A stretch of DNA of 64,000 nucleotides from an uncultured Clostridia bacterium (lineage in GTDB: Bacteria; Bacillota; Clostridia; UBA1381). Position 1 is the first letter of the stretch. Each line of letters begins with the position of its first letter. Location of the stretch: positions 310,001 through 374,000 of the forward strand of contig CAKSFT010000001.1 of the NCBI GenBank assembly GCA_934454145.1. The letters run 5' to 3'. The translations under genes and the position numbers were made by a program. The notes under the pieces were generated by a model, which saw only the letters and a program-made list of their open reading frames with translations, was not told the origin of the DNA and did not search any database. Below are positions 26,452 to 34,461 of the stretch, piece by piece.

Positions 26452-26492
26452 ATATAAATTTTAAATTTTTTTGTGTTAAACAGGTGATATAT

Positions 26493-27008
26493 ATGAATTC
26501 TGCATATGTCTATCTTCAGCTTTACAGGCTGTTTGACAAGTGCACCCCCGTCAAAGCGGATTGCGGCGAAATCTGCGGCTCTGCATGCTGCCGCGGGACA
26601 GACTGCGGCATGTATCTTTTCCCGGGGGAAAAACGGGTATACGAGCTTTTGAAACCGAAATGGATAAAAATAGAGAAATCCGATTTTCAATACAGCTTTG
26701 GCGGTGCAAAAAAGCATGTCAGCATCGCGTTCTGCGACGAACATTGCGACAGGTATCAACGTCCGCTTGCATGCAGGATATTTCCGCTCACCCCGATACT
26801 TTCGCCGGACGGCACACTCGAAATTATCATTGACCCGCGCTCAAAATCTGTCTGTCCCATTGGAAGAGCCTTTGAACTCCGGGATTTTGAACCGCAGTTT
26901 GTGAAGAATGTAAAAAAGACATTTACATTGCTTTTGAAAAACCAGGAATTCCGTGCATTTATGCAAGCATATTCAGATTATTTAAGAGATTTTCAAAAAT
27001 TTATATAG
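26493..27008 (+). CDS. Cys-rich protein resembling YkgJ-type metal-binding proteins
   Basis: 171 residues. The pattern is C..C...CC....C near the N-terminus (about residues 18-36, in DCGEICGSACCRGTDCGMY), then C...C.......C in a CDRYQRPLACRIFPLTP segment (about 90-106), and a further Cys in SVCPIGRAF. Such clusters in YkgJ-like families bind zinc or an iron-sulfur cluster. The function is unknown. ATG 26493 with AGGTGAT upstream is preferred to the long upstream frame. A dispersed palindrome overlaps its stop codon, and the VanW gene follows 61 nt later on the same strand. Confidence 0.75.
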   Translation: MNSAYVYLQLYRLFDKCTPVKADCGEICGSACCRGTDCGMYLFPGEKRVYELLKPKWIKIEKSDFQYSFGGAKKHVSIAFCDEHCDRYQRPLACRIFPLTPILSPDGTLEIIIDPRSKSVCPIGRAFELRDFEPQFVKNVKKTFTLLLKNQEFRAFMQAYSDYLRDFQKFI

Positions 27009-27040
27009 GCAACTGTAAAATGCAAATTTTGCAATTACCC
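27007..27040. repeat. 34-bp dispersed palindrome, copy 3
   Basis: It reads from AGGCAACTGTAAAATG to GCAATTACCC and begins inside the stop codon of the gene at 26493. It is almost the reverse complement of the copy at 40834. Confidence 0.8.
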
Positions 27041-27069
27041 GGAAATTTATATAAAAGGAAGGTAAAATT

Positions 27070-28953
27070 ATGTCAGAAAAAGACAAAGTTAACAATACAA
27101 GCGAAGAAAACGCTTCGACTTATAATGAAGATTTCTCAAATGACAACGATTTTGCGGAAATCACCGCAGAAGTACCGACAGCATCACAGGACGCACCCCA
27201 AGACGAACCCCTCCCCGATGCCGAATATACATACACATCACGCAAGGAGAGAGGCAAAGTGGGCAGAAAAGGTCAGCGCAGAACACAAAAAAAAGGTTTC
27301 AGACCTTCTTTTGTTATTATACCGGCGGCAGCAGCGGCTGTCTTGCTCGGCTTATTTTTATGCCTGCCCTTTACGCTTTCCAAGGACGCTATAGCCTCAA
27401 ATGTATGCTCACAGGACATTGACCTTGGCGGTCTGACCGTGACAGAAGCCGCGGATAAACTGAAAAACTCATATTCACAGAAAAACATTCATTTTTCTGT
27501 CGGCTTTAATCATGATGAGCAAACGGAAACCGCTTCATTCACATCTTCCGACATAGATTTCAGCATAGACCCGGACAAAACTGCCTCAGAAGCCTATGAT
27601 TTCGGGCGGTCGGACAATATATTCAAAAATTCGTGGGATATCCTTTGCGCCTTCTTCCGCGACCGCGACATCGGCATGATTCCTTCCTATAATGAAGAAG
27701 CGCTTTCGGATATCTTCTACAACCTCGGTGCCAAAGTATACGGCTACAGCAAGGACGCAGAATGTTTAATCCAAAACAACACCCTGACAATAACGCCCCC
27801 GACAGCCGGGCAAAGCCACAATGTATCCGGTGCAGTGGCGGAATTTAACGAAAGTGTAAAAAAGGGAATATTCCAAAATATCCCCATTACACTCAAAGAC
27901 AACAAAACCGACAAGCTTTCGGCAGACGACCTGTATGAAAAACTTTCGGCAGAGCCGAAGAATGCGGAATATATCATAAGCGGGAATGAAGTGACCATAA
28001 CAGACCATGTGGTCGGCGTGAAAATCGACAAAGCAAAGCTTGCCGCACTGGTTGACCAAATAAACGACGGCATAACGGGCTCTATAGAAGTTGAGCAAAT
28101 CATGCCCGAAGTCACAAAAGAACAGCTTCAGCAATCGCTTTTCGGCACAACACTTGCCTCGTTCTCTTCAAATTATTCAAGCTCGTCCGCAAACAGGGCA
28201 TACAATGTTGAGCTTGCGGCAAGCAAAATAAACGGGATTGTGCTTGCCAATGGCGCGGAATTTTCTTACAATGCTGTTGTCGGGAATGCAAATGCCGCAA
28301 ACGGCTTCAAGATGGCGACGGTTTTCTCAAACGGCAAAGTCACAGAGGGTATTGGCGGCGGAGTCTGCCAGATTTCCAGCACACTTTATTGTGCGGTTCT
28401 TCGTGCAGATTTGCAGGTCACAGAACGCCACAACCACTCTCTCCCGATAGGCTATGTCCCCGGAGGACAGGACGCAACCGTTTCTTACGGTTCGCTTGAT
28501 TTCAAATTCAAAAACAACACCGGCGCGCCGATTAAGATAGTGGCGACACATTCAAACAGAAATGTCACAATTTCCATCGTCGGGAGTGCGTCTGCAAAGA
28601 AAAAGGTTGAGGTTACAAGCGAGAAAATTTCTTCAACAGAACCAACAATGACACAAATAAAAGACCCGTCACTCCCCACAGGGCAGACAAAAGTGATAAC
28701 AAAAGGAAAACCCGGAAGTGTATACATGACATACAAACGCGTATATGCCGCAAACGGCGCCCTTGTTTCGGAATCAAAATCAAAAAGCACCTACAAAGCA
28801 ACCCCGGGCGAAGTTGCAGTGGGCACAGGCGCGGTGCCGAGCGCCCCGACGTCTGCACAGCCGCAGACACCCCCTGCCCCATCGGCAGAACCCGAGAAAC
28901 CCGCACAAGAACCCGAACCTGCCACACAGTCTTCAGAGGAAAGTACGGAATAA
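27070..28953 (+). CDS. VanW-family membrane protein with peptidoglycan-binding region
   Basis: 627 residues. An acidic cytoplasmic tail (1-60) and a basic stretch (RKGQRRTQKKG) precede one membrane helix (about 78-98), so the bulk is extracellular. A region at about 110-345 resembles the PG_binding_4 repeats found before VanW. The VanW domain follows (about 370-500) with EFSYNAVVG and GIGGGVCQISSTLY. A G5-like segment and a Pro/Glu-rich tail (about 590-627) end it. Proteins of this shape are thought to act at the cell wall; the reaction is unknown. There is no van resistance cluster nearby, so a resistance role should not be assumed. Confidence 0.88.
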   Translation: MSEKDKVNNTSEENASTYNEDFSNDNDFAEITAEVPTASQDAPQDEPLPDAEYTYTSRKERGKVGRKGQRRTQKKGFRPSFVIIPAAAAAVLLGLFLCLPFTLSKDAIASNVCSQDIDLGGLTVTEAADKLKNSYSQKNIHFSVGFNHDEQTETASFTSSDIDFSIDPDKTASEAYDFGRSDNIFKNSWDILCAFFRDRDIGMIPSYNEEALSDIFYNLGAKVYGYSKDAECLIQNNTLTITPPTAGQSHNVSGAVAEFNESVKKGIFQNIPITLKDNKTDKLSADDLYEKLSAEPKNAEYIISGNEVTITDHVVGVKIDKAKLAALVDQINDGITGSIEVEQIMPEVTKEQLQQSLFGTTLASFSSNYSSSSANRAYNVELAASKINGIVLANGAEFSYNAVVGNANAANGFKMATVFSNGKVTEGIGGGVCQISSTLYCAVLRADLQVTERHNHSLPIGYVPGGQDATVSYGSLDFKFKNNTGAPIKIVATHSNRNVTISIVGSASAKKKVEVTSEKISSTEPTMTQIKDPSLPTGQTKVITKGKPGSVYMTYKRVYAANGALVSESKSKSTYKATPGEVAVGTGAVPSAPTSAQPQTPPAPSAEPEKPAQEPEPATQSSEESTE

Positions 28954-28966
28954 AAGCAAGTATATA

Positions 28967-29003
28967 ATAAATATCCACCCACATAACGGGTGGATATTTA
29001 TTT
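28967..29003. terminator. Bidirectional terminator after the VanW gene
   Basis: ATAAATATCCACCC pairs with GGGTGGATATTTAT across a 7-nt loop, followed by a T-rich tail. It lies between the VanW gene and the convergent gene ending at 29027. Confidence 0.8.
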
Positions 29004-29026
29004 GCTGCAATGATTTCAGACGAATG

Positions 29027-29854
29027 TCAGCATCCGCAGCGGTCATTCTTTTTGCAGTTATCCTCTGTAAACGCGCATTTTTCAGGCGGGAAAAATTCGT
29101 CCACAGGGAAACTTATACGTTCAAACAAATCACACGGATTGTCGTCAGTTGCACCTACGCACTCTTTCTGCGGAACACAGAAATCATAAGCCGGTATCAA
29201 CAGCTGAACCTTGCGTTCAAGCTTGATTATCGAGAAAATACCGATTGAAACAAATACACGTTTTTGCTCTCCGCCAAGAATCAGGCTGTCATCAAACACA
29301 CGGCATACCGACTCGGGCACACTTGCCAGGTCAAAGTCGTCGTCACAGCACTGACAGCACTTGTCTGTAATGTCAACAACCTTTGCACCCAGTGCAATCG
29401 GGTCAACAACCTCTACAATAGCATTTGGCATATTGGTCTTTTTCCACAGCTGGGGGTCAAAAGCATCTTCCTTATATTTGGAAGCAAATATCTTTGCCGT
29501 TCCCTCAGAGCCAAAGAGTATTACCTTCTTGTCAAAGGTTGCAAGGCCTTCAACCTCTGTCGGTCTTCCCAACCCTGTGAATACTGCCAATGTTATACGG
29601 AAGAAATATTTCAAGTCAACAGAATAGAATCCGCGATTGAACGGAACCGCTTCGATATCCGAGAATACCCAAATTATTTCTGCCTTTGTGCATTTTACAT
29701 TGATTGCCCTGTCAACAATGTCCTGACCTGCCGCTGTCAGATATACTCTTATATTCTCGAGACAATCTTTGTCACGGCAGGAATCATACACCTTATCTGT
29801 ATGTATGCAGACCGCCTCTTTGAAGCCGCCTTCAGTATTACATTTATCTGCCAT
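29027..29854 (-). CDS. Cys-rich clostridial conserved protein of unknown function
   Basis: 275 residues with Cys clusters: KVYDSCRDKDCLEN near the N-terminus, DKCCQCCDDDFDLA in the middle, and CAFTEDNCKKNDRCGC at the C-terminus. The centre (EAVPFNRGFYSVDLKYFF, KVILFGSEGTAKIF) looks like a beta-rich repeat. I recall similar uncharacterised proteins in many spore-forming Clostridia. A spore coat role is a guess from Cys content and distribution, not shown. ATG 29854 is chosen because AAAGG sits 9 nt upstream; the frame starts at 29863. It stands alone between two divergent units. Confidence 0.75.
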   Translation of the reverse strand: MADKCNTEGGFKEAVCIHTDKVYDSCRDKDCLENIRVYLTAAGQDIVDRAINVKCTKAEIIWVFSDIEAVPFNRGFYSVDLKYFFRITLAVFTGLGRPTEVEGLATFDKKVILFGSEGTAKIFASKYKEDAFDPQLWKKTNMPNAIVEVVDPIALGAKVVDITDKCCQCCDDDFDLASVPESVCRVFDDSLILGGEQKRVFVSIGIFSIIKLERKVQLLIPAYDFCVPQKECVGATDDNPCDLFERISFPVDEFFPPEKCAFTEDNCKKNDRCGC

Positions 29855-29939
29855 AATATACATCCTTTCATATTTTTTAAAGGGGAAATCCCTTAGTAAT
29901 ATGATATGAAAGAATATTTAAAATGTGAATAGAAAATAC

Positions 29940-30254
29940 TTACGATATTTTGTCATAACGGTTTTCTATATATGTCAATATCTCAGAATCGGAAAAGTCC
30001 GAAATTATATCCTTTATAATATCAACCGAAAAATTGTCATTTTCGTCCTCACTTCTCAAAAGCTTTTCAAATTCGCTGCGCACCTCGTCAATCAGGCAGT
30101 CTTCGCACAAGGTTCTCCCCCCGACGTCATAAAGGGTGTTATTTCCGCAGCCGTTTTCACAGCACCTCCCCTCATCATCACAGATGCCATAATTCATTGT
30201 ACGCTGTCTTTCCAGCTCATATATTGCCTCATTTGTATAATTTTTATATCTCAT
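29940..30254 (-). CDS. Small Cys-rich protein divergent from the XRE-S24 regulator
   Basis: 104 residues. A helical N-terminus (TNEAIYELERQR) is followed by a zinc-ribbon-like pattern C......CC...C and later C..C (ICDDEGRCCENGCGN, TLCEDCL), then an acidic helical tail. No family is recognised. GGAGG precedes ATG 30254. It has a perfect -35/-10 promoter with an SOS-like box overlapping the start of transcription, and the regulator gene reads the other way, so control by that regulator or LexA is plausible. Confidence 0.7.
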   Translation of the reverse strand: MRYKNYTNEAIYELERQRTMNYGICDDEGRCCENGCGNNTLYDVGGRTLCEDCLIDEVRSEFEKLLRSEDENDNFSVDIIKDIISDFSDSEILTYIENRYDKIS

Positions 30255-30281
30255 TGTTACCTCCTTAAATTTTACACACAA

Positions 30282-30295
30282 CAAACATTTGTTCG
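30282..30295. promoter_or_regulatory. SOS-like box at the small Cys-rich gene
   Basis: On the minus strand CGAACAAATGTTTG fits the Gram-positive SOS dyad CGAAC-N4-GTTYG. It sits immediately after the -10 box, where a bound repressor would block transcription. It could be a LexA site or the operator of the neighbouring S24 protein. Confidence 0.6.
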
Positions 30296-30296
30296 T

Positions 30297-30325
30297 ATTA
30301 TATCACATCTCCCTTAAATTGTCAA
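30297..30325 (-). promoter_or_regulatory. Consensus promoter of the small Cys-rich gene
   Basis: Minus-strand TTGACA (30325-30320), 17 nt, TATAAT (30302-30297). Such a perfect promoter next to an operator-like dyad is typical of a gene kept off by a repressor. Confidence 0.85.
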
Positions 30326-30332
30326 TAGCATA

Positions 30333-30351
30333 ATGCAAAAAAGTATTGCAT
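30333..30351. promoter_or_regulatory. Inverted repeat overlapping the S24 gene's -35 box
   Basis: ATGCAA-N7-TTGCAT. The right arm is the -35 hexamer itself. A bound dimer would block the regulator's own promoter, so autoregulation is likely if this is an operator. Confidence 0.45.
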
Positions 30352-30374
30352 AAAGAGAAAAAATATGTTACAAT
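30346..30374 (+). promoter_or_regulatory. Promoter of the XRE-S24 regulator and surface protein
   Basis: TTGCAT (30346-30351), 17 nt, TACAAT (30369-30374). It is back to back with the promoter of the small Cys-rich gene, 21 nt away. Confidence 0.7.
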
Positions 30375-30432
30375 AAACCTATAAATATATGAAACGGAAA
30401 TGTTGCCGTCAAAATTTGAAGGAGGAGTCGGC

Positions 30433-31050
30433 GTGAATGATATAAAAGAAATCGGAAAGCGAATGAGAGAAAAGAGGAAAGAACTGTCTATGACATTGGA
30501 CGAGGTTGCGGACACAGTCAAGGTTGCAAAGTCCACTATACAAAGATATGAAACAGGGAAAATCGAAACCCCGAAAATCCCCGTTGTGAGAGAAATTGCA
30601 AAGGCTCTCGGCGTATCGTCGCAATGGCTTTTGGGCGATAACGACACAACCGGGGAAGATTATGCATACATTCCCCTTTTGGGCGAAGTCGCGGCAGGCA
30701 TGGGTGCCTGGGCAGACAACAGGGTTGACGATTACATAGTTGAGAGCGCTGCGGCAAAAGAAAAAGACAAAGATTTGATATATCTGAAAGTGACAGGCGA
30801 CAGCATGTACCCGGAATTTCACGAAGGGGATTTGGTTTTGGTTGAATGTACGCCAAGTGTCGAATCGGGAAGCTTTGCCGTCGTCATCGTGGACAACGAA
30901 AACGGAGTGGTAAAAAGATTGATGTACGGTGACGATTATATTGAGCTTCTGTCTGTCAACCCCATGTATCCGCCGAGAATTTTCAAAGGGGCGGACACTG
31001 CAAGGATAAGGGTCTTCGGAAAAGTTGTGGGATTAAAACGCAACTTTTAA
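30433..31050 (+). CDS. XRE-family repressor with S24 self-cleavage domain
   Basis: 206 residues. A Cro/CI helix-turn-helix occupies residues 1-60 (MTLDEVADTVKVAKSTIQRYETGK), followed by a LexA/CI-type S24 peptidase domain (about 80-206). The predicted cleavage site is the Ala-Gly in GEVAAGMG, the nucleophile Ser is in GDSMYPEF, and the Lys is in NGVVKRL. Such proteins are inactivated by RecA-stimulated self-cleavage on DNA damage. GTG 30433 with GGAGG 7 nt upstream is the start. No phage genes surround it; instead a small Cys-rich gene diverges and a large surface protein follows 33 nt downstream. Confidence 0.9.
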   Translation: MNDIKEIGKRMREKRKELSMTLDEVADTVKVAKSTIQRYETGKIETPKIPVVREIAKALGVSSQWLLGDNDTTGEDYAYIPLLGEVAAGMGAWADNRVDDYIVESAAAKEKDKDLIYLKVTGDSMYPEFHEGDLVLVECTPSVESGSFAVVIVDNENGVVKRLMYGDDYIELLSVNPMYPPRIFKGADTARIRVFGKVVGLKRNF

Positions 31051-31083
31051 AACAACAGGCATTTTTTTGCGGAGGTACGGAAA

Positions 31084-34000
31084 ATGAAGAAAATTTTATC
31101 ATGCTTTTTTGCATTTCTTATATTTCTGTGTATTTCTGCGTCTGCCCGGGAAACAGACAATATCACACGCATTGAATTTATAGCCTATCTGATGAGCAGC
31201 ATCGGCGAAATAAATTCCGAAAAAGACCCCGGGTTCAGCGATTTGAATTCTGACAGCAGATACTATAACTATGCCGCCGCGGCAAAAGAATACGGGATTG
31301 CCGGCGGCTATGAAGATAATACTCTGCGCCCATATGCCGATATAACGCGCCAGGACGCCGTGGTTATGCTTTGTCGCGCATACAAGATGCCGTCTGCCTC
31401 CGGTGTATACATATCTTCATATGCCGATTTTTCCGAAATAAGCAATTATGCCGCCGGCTATGTTTCCGCTGCGGCGAGAAACGGCATCATAAAGTATGAG
31501 CCGGGCAAGAACTTTGAGCCGAAAGCGAAAATCACACCGGACGAAATGACAGAACTTTGCAAAAAATTTAAAGAATATGCCGACAGTGTCCTGAACTTTT
31601 CTTTTGGGTACCCCAAAAAGGCAAAAAGCCAAGAATATAAGGCAATCACTGTCAGCCTGAAAACCACAAGGGCATGCACCGTATTTTACAAGCTTTCGCC
31701 GGTTTCAAGTTATCTGGGCGGTTTCAAGCCCAAGCCCGGGGAGATTGACAAATTTCTGACGTCAATCAGCATCACCGGCAATGCATTGAATATCAACATA
31801 TATCCGCCCGATTCCGGGGTCTACAATTTATACATCGTTGCACGCGGTGACGACGGAAAATACAGCGATGTCGAATGTATAAAAAATGTCACCGCGCACA
31901 GATTTGCACAGGGCAGCGGCACCGAAAAAGACCCCTATATGATATACGATGCCGAACAGCTTGCCGGCATAAAATATTACCCTGCCGCACATTACAGCCT
32001 ACAATCCGACATAGTGCTTACACAAAACTGGGAACCCATAGAAACAGACGACGGCCACCCCGGCTTTGCAGGGGTATTGGAAGGGAACCACCACCGCATA
32101 ACGGGCATGAAAATAATGAAATATACAAAAAACACAGGATTCTTTGCGATTGTGTATGGCGGAAAAATAAAAAATTTGTATATCGACGCCGAAGTGAAAG
32201 GACAGGACAATGTGGGTATAATTGCCGGCACTCTTGAGGGTGGCAGCATCACAGGCTGTTTCGTGACAGGACGGGTGAAGGCAAACGGCAACAACGGTGG
32301 CGGAATAGTCGGTGCAAACAACGGGGAAATCAAGGATTCTGTGTCCGCTGCATATATGGTTGAAGCATCGGCATATGCCGGCGGCATTGCCGGCTCAAAC
32401 AGGGTCGACATCATCAACTGTCTTTCTGCCGTATATACGGTGTCCGCCGACATGTACGCAAGCGGCATTGCTGGGGCGAACCTAGGCGGAAGGATAAACT
32501 TTAATGTCGCGGCAAATCTTTATGCCGACGACATTATCACAACAAAAAGCGGAAGAATAACCACGAACAAGCAGTATGGCAGGACAAGCGGAAATTATTG
32601 CTATGACAAGATGATGTCCGATTCCACAGTGGATTTTGACTATGAAAGCCACGACGGGCTGGAGGCATCATGGGCAAAACTCACGTCACCCCAATTTTAT
32701 TCCGAAACCATGGGGTGGGACACAAAAAAGGTCTGGAACGATTCTGTTTCCGAAGATTTTCGTCTGCTCCTTCCGCGCGGTTTCACAGACATTGACATGA
32801 TAAAAGGGATAACAATGTATGCACCGGTGAAACTTTATACCGCACAAGAGCTGATGAAAGTGCATGAGAACCCCAATTATCATTATATCCTCATGAACGA
32901 CATCTCTCTGGAAGAAAATTCAGCCTGGACCATGATTGGCGATGACAAATCCGACGAAACGGGCTTTAACGGAACATTTGACGGAAACGGCCACACAATT
33001 TCCGGTTTGCATATAGACTCCGGAGAATCAAAGATATACGGAATGTTCGGCGTGATATCTGCCGGCACGGTGAGAAATCTTAATCTCAAAAACCTGAGCA
33101 TAGAAGGTCATTCCCTCGCCGGCGGCATTGCCGGGATAAACTATGGATATATAGAAAACTGCAGTGTCAGCGGCAAAATATACCTTCTGCGCAAAAACAC
33201 ACTGCTGTCTGTGGGCGGCATCTGTGCAGACAACTACGGCTTCGTCGAAGATACTGTGTCAAACGTAACCGTACGCGCAGACGGTCAGGTGCTTACGGCA
33301 GGGGGAGTCGCGGCAAACAACGAGGGCTTTATCAATCGGTGTGTATATAAGGGGAACATAAGGGCAGAGCAAAAAAGTGCAAATTCCAACGCCGTTGCCG
33401 GCGGAATCTGCGGAATCAACACCTCCGGAATGATTTTCAGCTGTTCGTCAAATCCCGAAATAACCTCAAAGGCATCGATGAGTTATATCGGCGGCATCGC
33501 CGGAATCATGAACGGCGGCAAAATATCGGAGGACAGCGCTTCCGTCAAAATGTATATAAAACCCGACCCGGCAAATGATTCGGCAGTATATGCCGGCGGC
33601 ATTGCCGGGCTGACCCCCGAGGGTGTCCTCACAAACAGCACATCACAGGGGGACATATTTGCCGAGTCAAACAAGCTGTATTTGGGCGGCATCACGGGAT
33701 ACAACCAAAATACAGCTTTGCAAAACACCTATACCCTTGTGAGGATTGACGCAAAAAGCGGAATTTTTGATTTGGCACAAGGCTATGTCGGCGGCATATG
33801 CGGATATTCCGAAGGCGGAGTAATCAGCGAAAACATTGCCGCAAACCGCGCAATAATAACAAATGCCGTCACCGACAAAGTCGCAAACATTGACGGCGAA
33901 GCGGTATTTTGTGCAAACAATTATTATTGCGCCGGCACAGCCTTTGATGCCGAAGAAAACGAACATAACAGCGGCGCGGCAAAAGCCGACATGACACAGG

Positions 34001-34116
34001 AACTGTTTTTCCTGCCAATTGCACAAGGCGGCAGACTGGGCTGGAGTGAAGAAATATGGGGCTGGGACAGCAGCCGCGCCTGTCCATACCTGAAATATGT
34101 GAAAACAAACAAATAA
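31084..34116 (+). CDS. Secreted SLH-domain surface protein with GLUG-type repeats
   Basis: 1010 residues. A signal peptide (about 1-22, ending SASA) precedes two SLH-type modules (about 24-165; GFSDLNSDSRYYNYAAAAKEYGI, then FSEISNYAAGYVSAAARNGI) that probably attach it to cell-wall polymers. A linker at about 168-265 is followed by two long runs of short glycine-rich repeats of the GLUG kind (GGIAGSN, GGIVGAN, GGICGIN) at about 280-500 and 580-960. These form beta-solenoids and are found in adhesins and surface glycosidases. No catalytic motif is seen. It lies 33 nt after the S24 regulator and ends at a strong terminator. Confidence 0.88.
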   Translation: MKKILSCFFAFLIFLCISASARETDNITRIEFIAYLMSSIGEINSEKDPGFSDLNSDSRYYNYAAAAKEYGIAGGYEDNTLRPYADITRQDAVVMLCRAYKMPSASGVYISSYADFSEISNYAAGYVSAAARNGIIKYEPGKNFEPKAKITPDEMTELCKKFKEYADSVLNFSFGYPKKAKSQEYKAITVSLKTTRACTVFYKLSPVSSYLGGFKPKPGEIDKFLTSISITGNALNINIYPPDSGVYNLYIVARGDDGKYSDVECIKNVTAHRFAQGSGTEKDPYMIYDAEQLAGIKYYPAAHYSLQSDIVLTQNWEPIETDDGHPGFAGVLEGNHHRITGMKIMKYTKNTGFFAIVYGGKIKNLYIDAEVKGQDNVGIIAGTLEGGSITGCFVTGRVKANGNNGGGIVGANNGEIKDSVSAAYMVEASAYAGGIAGSNRVDIINCLSAVYTVSADMYASGIAGANLGGRINFNVAANLYADDIITTKSGRITTNKQYGRTSGNYCYDKMMSDSTVDFDYESHDGLEASWAKLTSPQFYSETMGWDTKKVWNDSVSEDFRLLLPRGFTDIDMIKGITMYAPVKLYTAQELMKVHENPNYHYILMNDISLEENSAWTMIGDDKSDETGFNGTFDGNGHTISGLHIDSGESKIYGMFGVISAGTVRNLNLKNLSIEGHSLAGGIAGINYGYIENCSVSGKIYLLRKNTLLSVGGICADNYGFVEDTVSNVTVRADGQVLTAGGVAANNEGFINRCVYKGNIRAEQKSANSNAVAGGICGINTSGMIFSCSSNPEITSKASMSYIGGIAGIMNGGKISEDSASVKMYIKPDPANDSAVYAGGIAGLTPEGVLTNSTSQGDIFAESNKLYLGGITGYNQNTALQNTYTLVRIDAKSGIFDLAQGYVGGICGYSEGGVISENIAANRAIITNAVTDKVANIDGEAVFCANNYYCAGTAFDAEENEHNSGAAKADMTQELFFLPIAQGGRLGWSEEIWGWDSSRACPYLKYVKTNK

Positions 34117-34162
34117 CAAAACACGCCCCGCGGGCCTCTCGGCCGCGGGGCGCGTTTTTGTT
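34117..34162 (+). terminator. Terminator after the surface protein gene
   Basis: A GC-rich stem, CGCCCCGCGGGCC with GGCCGCGGGGCG, has a 4-nt loop and then CGTTTTTGTT. The flanking A-run makes it possibly bidirectional. It overlaps the last two bases of the small minus-strand ORF. Confidence 0.9.
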
Positions 34163-34286
34163 ATTGGGCGTCTATGCAAGACTCCAGTTCCAGCGCTTTC
34201 CTGACAACCTCCGGGGAGGAAAGAAGCATTCCGCCCGAGATTAACCTTTCAAGCTCTTTTTTCAATTTTTCTGTTTTTACATTCAT
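34161..34286 (-). CDS. 41-residue Spo0E-like peptide
   Basis: ATG 34286 to TAA 34161, with AGGGTGG upstream and a good promoter. The product is a helical hairpin with EKLKKELERLI, then LLSSPEVVRKALELESCI. The layout matches Spo0E-like aspartyl-phosphate phosphatases, which dephosphorylate Spo0A. The SQELD motif is replaced by KALELE, so the key Ser and Asp are missing (Glu at the Asp position). It may be a divergent member, an inactive one, or something unrelated. It is too short for most gene finders. Confidence 0.5.
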   Translation of the reverse strand: MNVKTEKLKKELERLISGGMLLSSPEVVRKALELESCIDAQ

Positions 34287-34335
34287 AAAAAAACCACCCT
34301 TTCATACCGTTTTATACATATCATTTTGTTCTATT

Positions 34336-34364
34336 ATTCTACAATTAATTTTAAGATATGTCAA
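34336..34364 (-). promoter_or_regulatory. Promoter of the Spo0E-like ORF
   Basis: Minus-strand TTGACA (34364-34359), 17 nt, TAGAAT (34341-34336). This supports the small ORF being a real transcript. The remaining 34365-34461 is noncoding. Confidence 0.75.
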
Positions 34365-34461
34365 TAAGCGGCGCCATTTTTCTCAATAAATCGCATGCTA
34401 TAAATCGACAGTATGAGAGCGTTTTTTGCAAAATCAAATCAAATAATCCATAAACACAATT

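Noticed and set aside
27070..28953. Vancomycin-resistance gene because of the VanW domain
   Set aside because: VanW domains are common in wall proteins of Clostridia; no vanHAX or other resistance genes are present.
30433..31050. Prophage repressor
   Set aside because: No integrase, phage structural or replication genes lie on either side.
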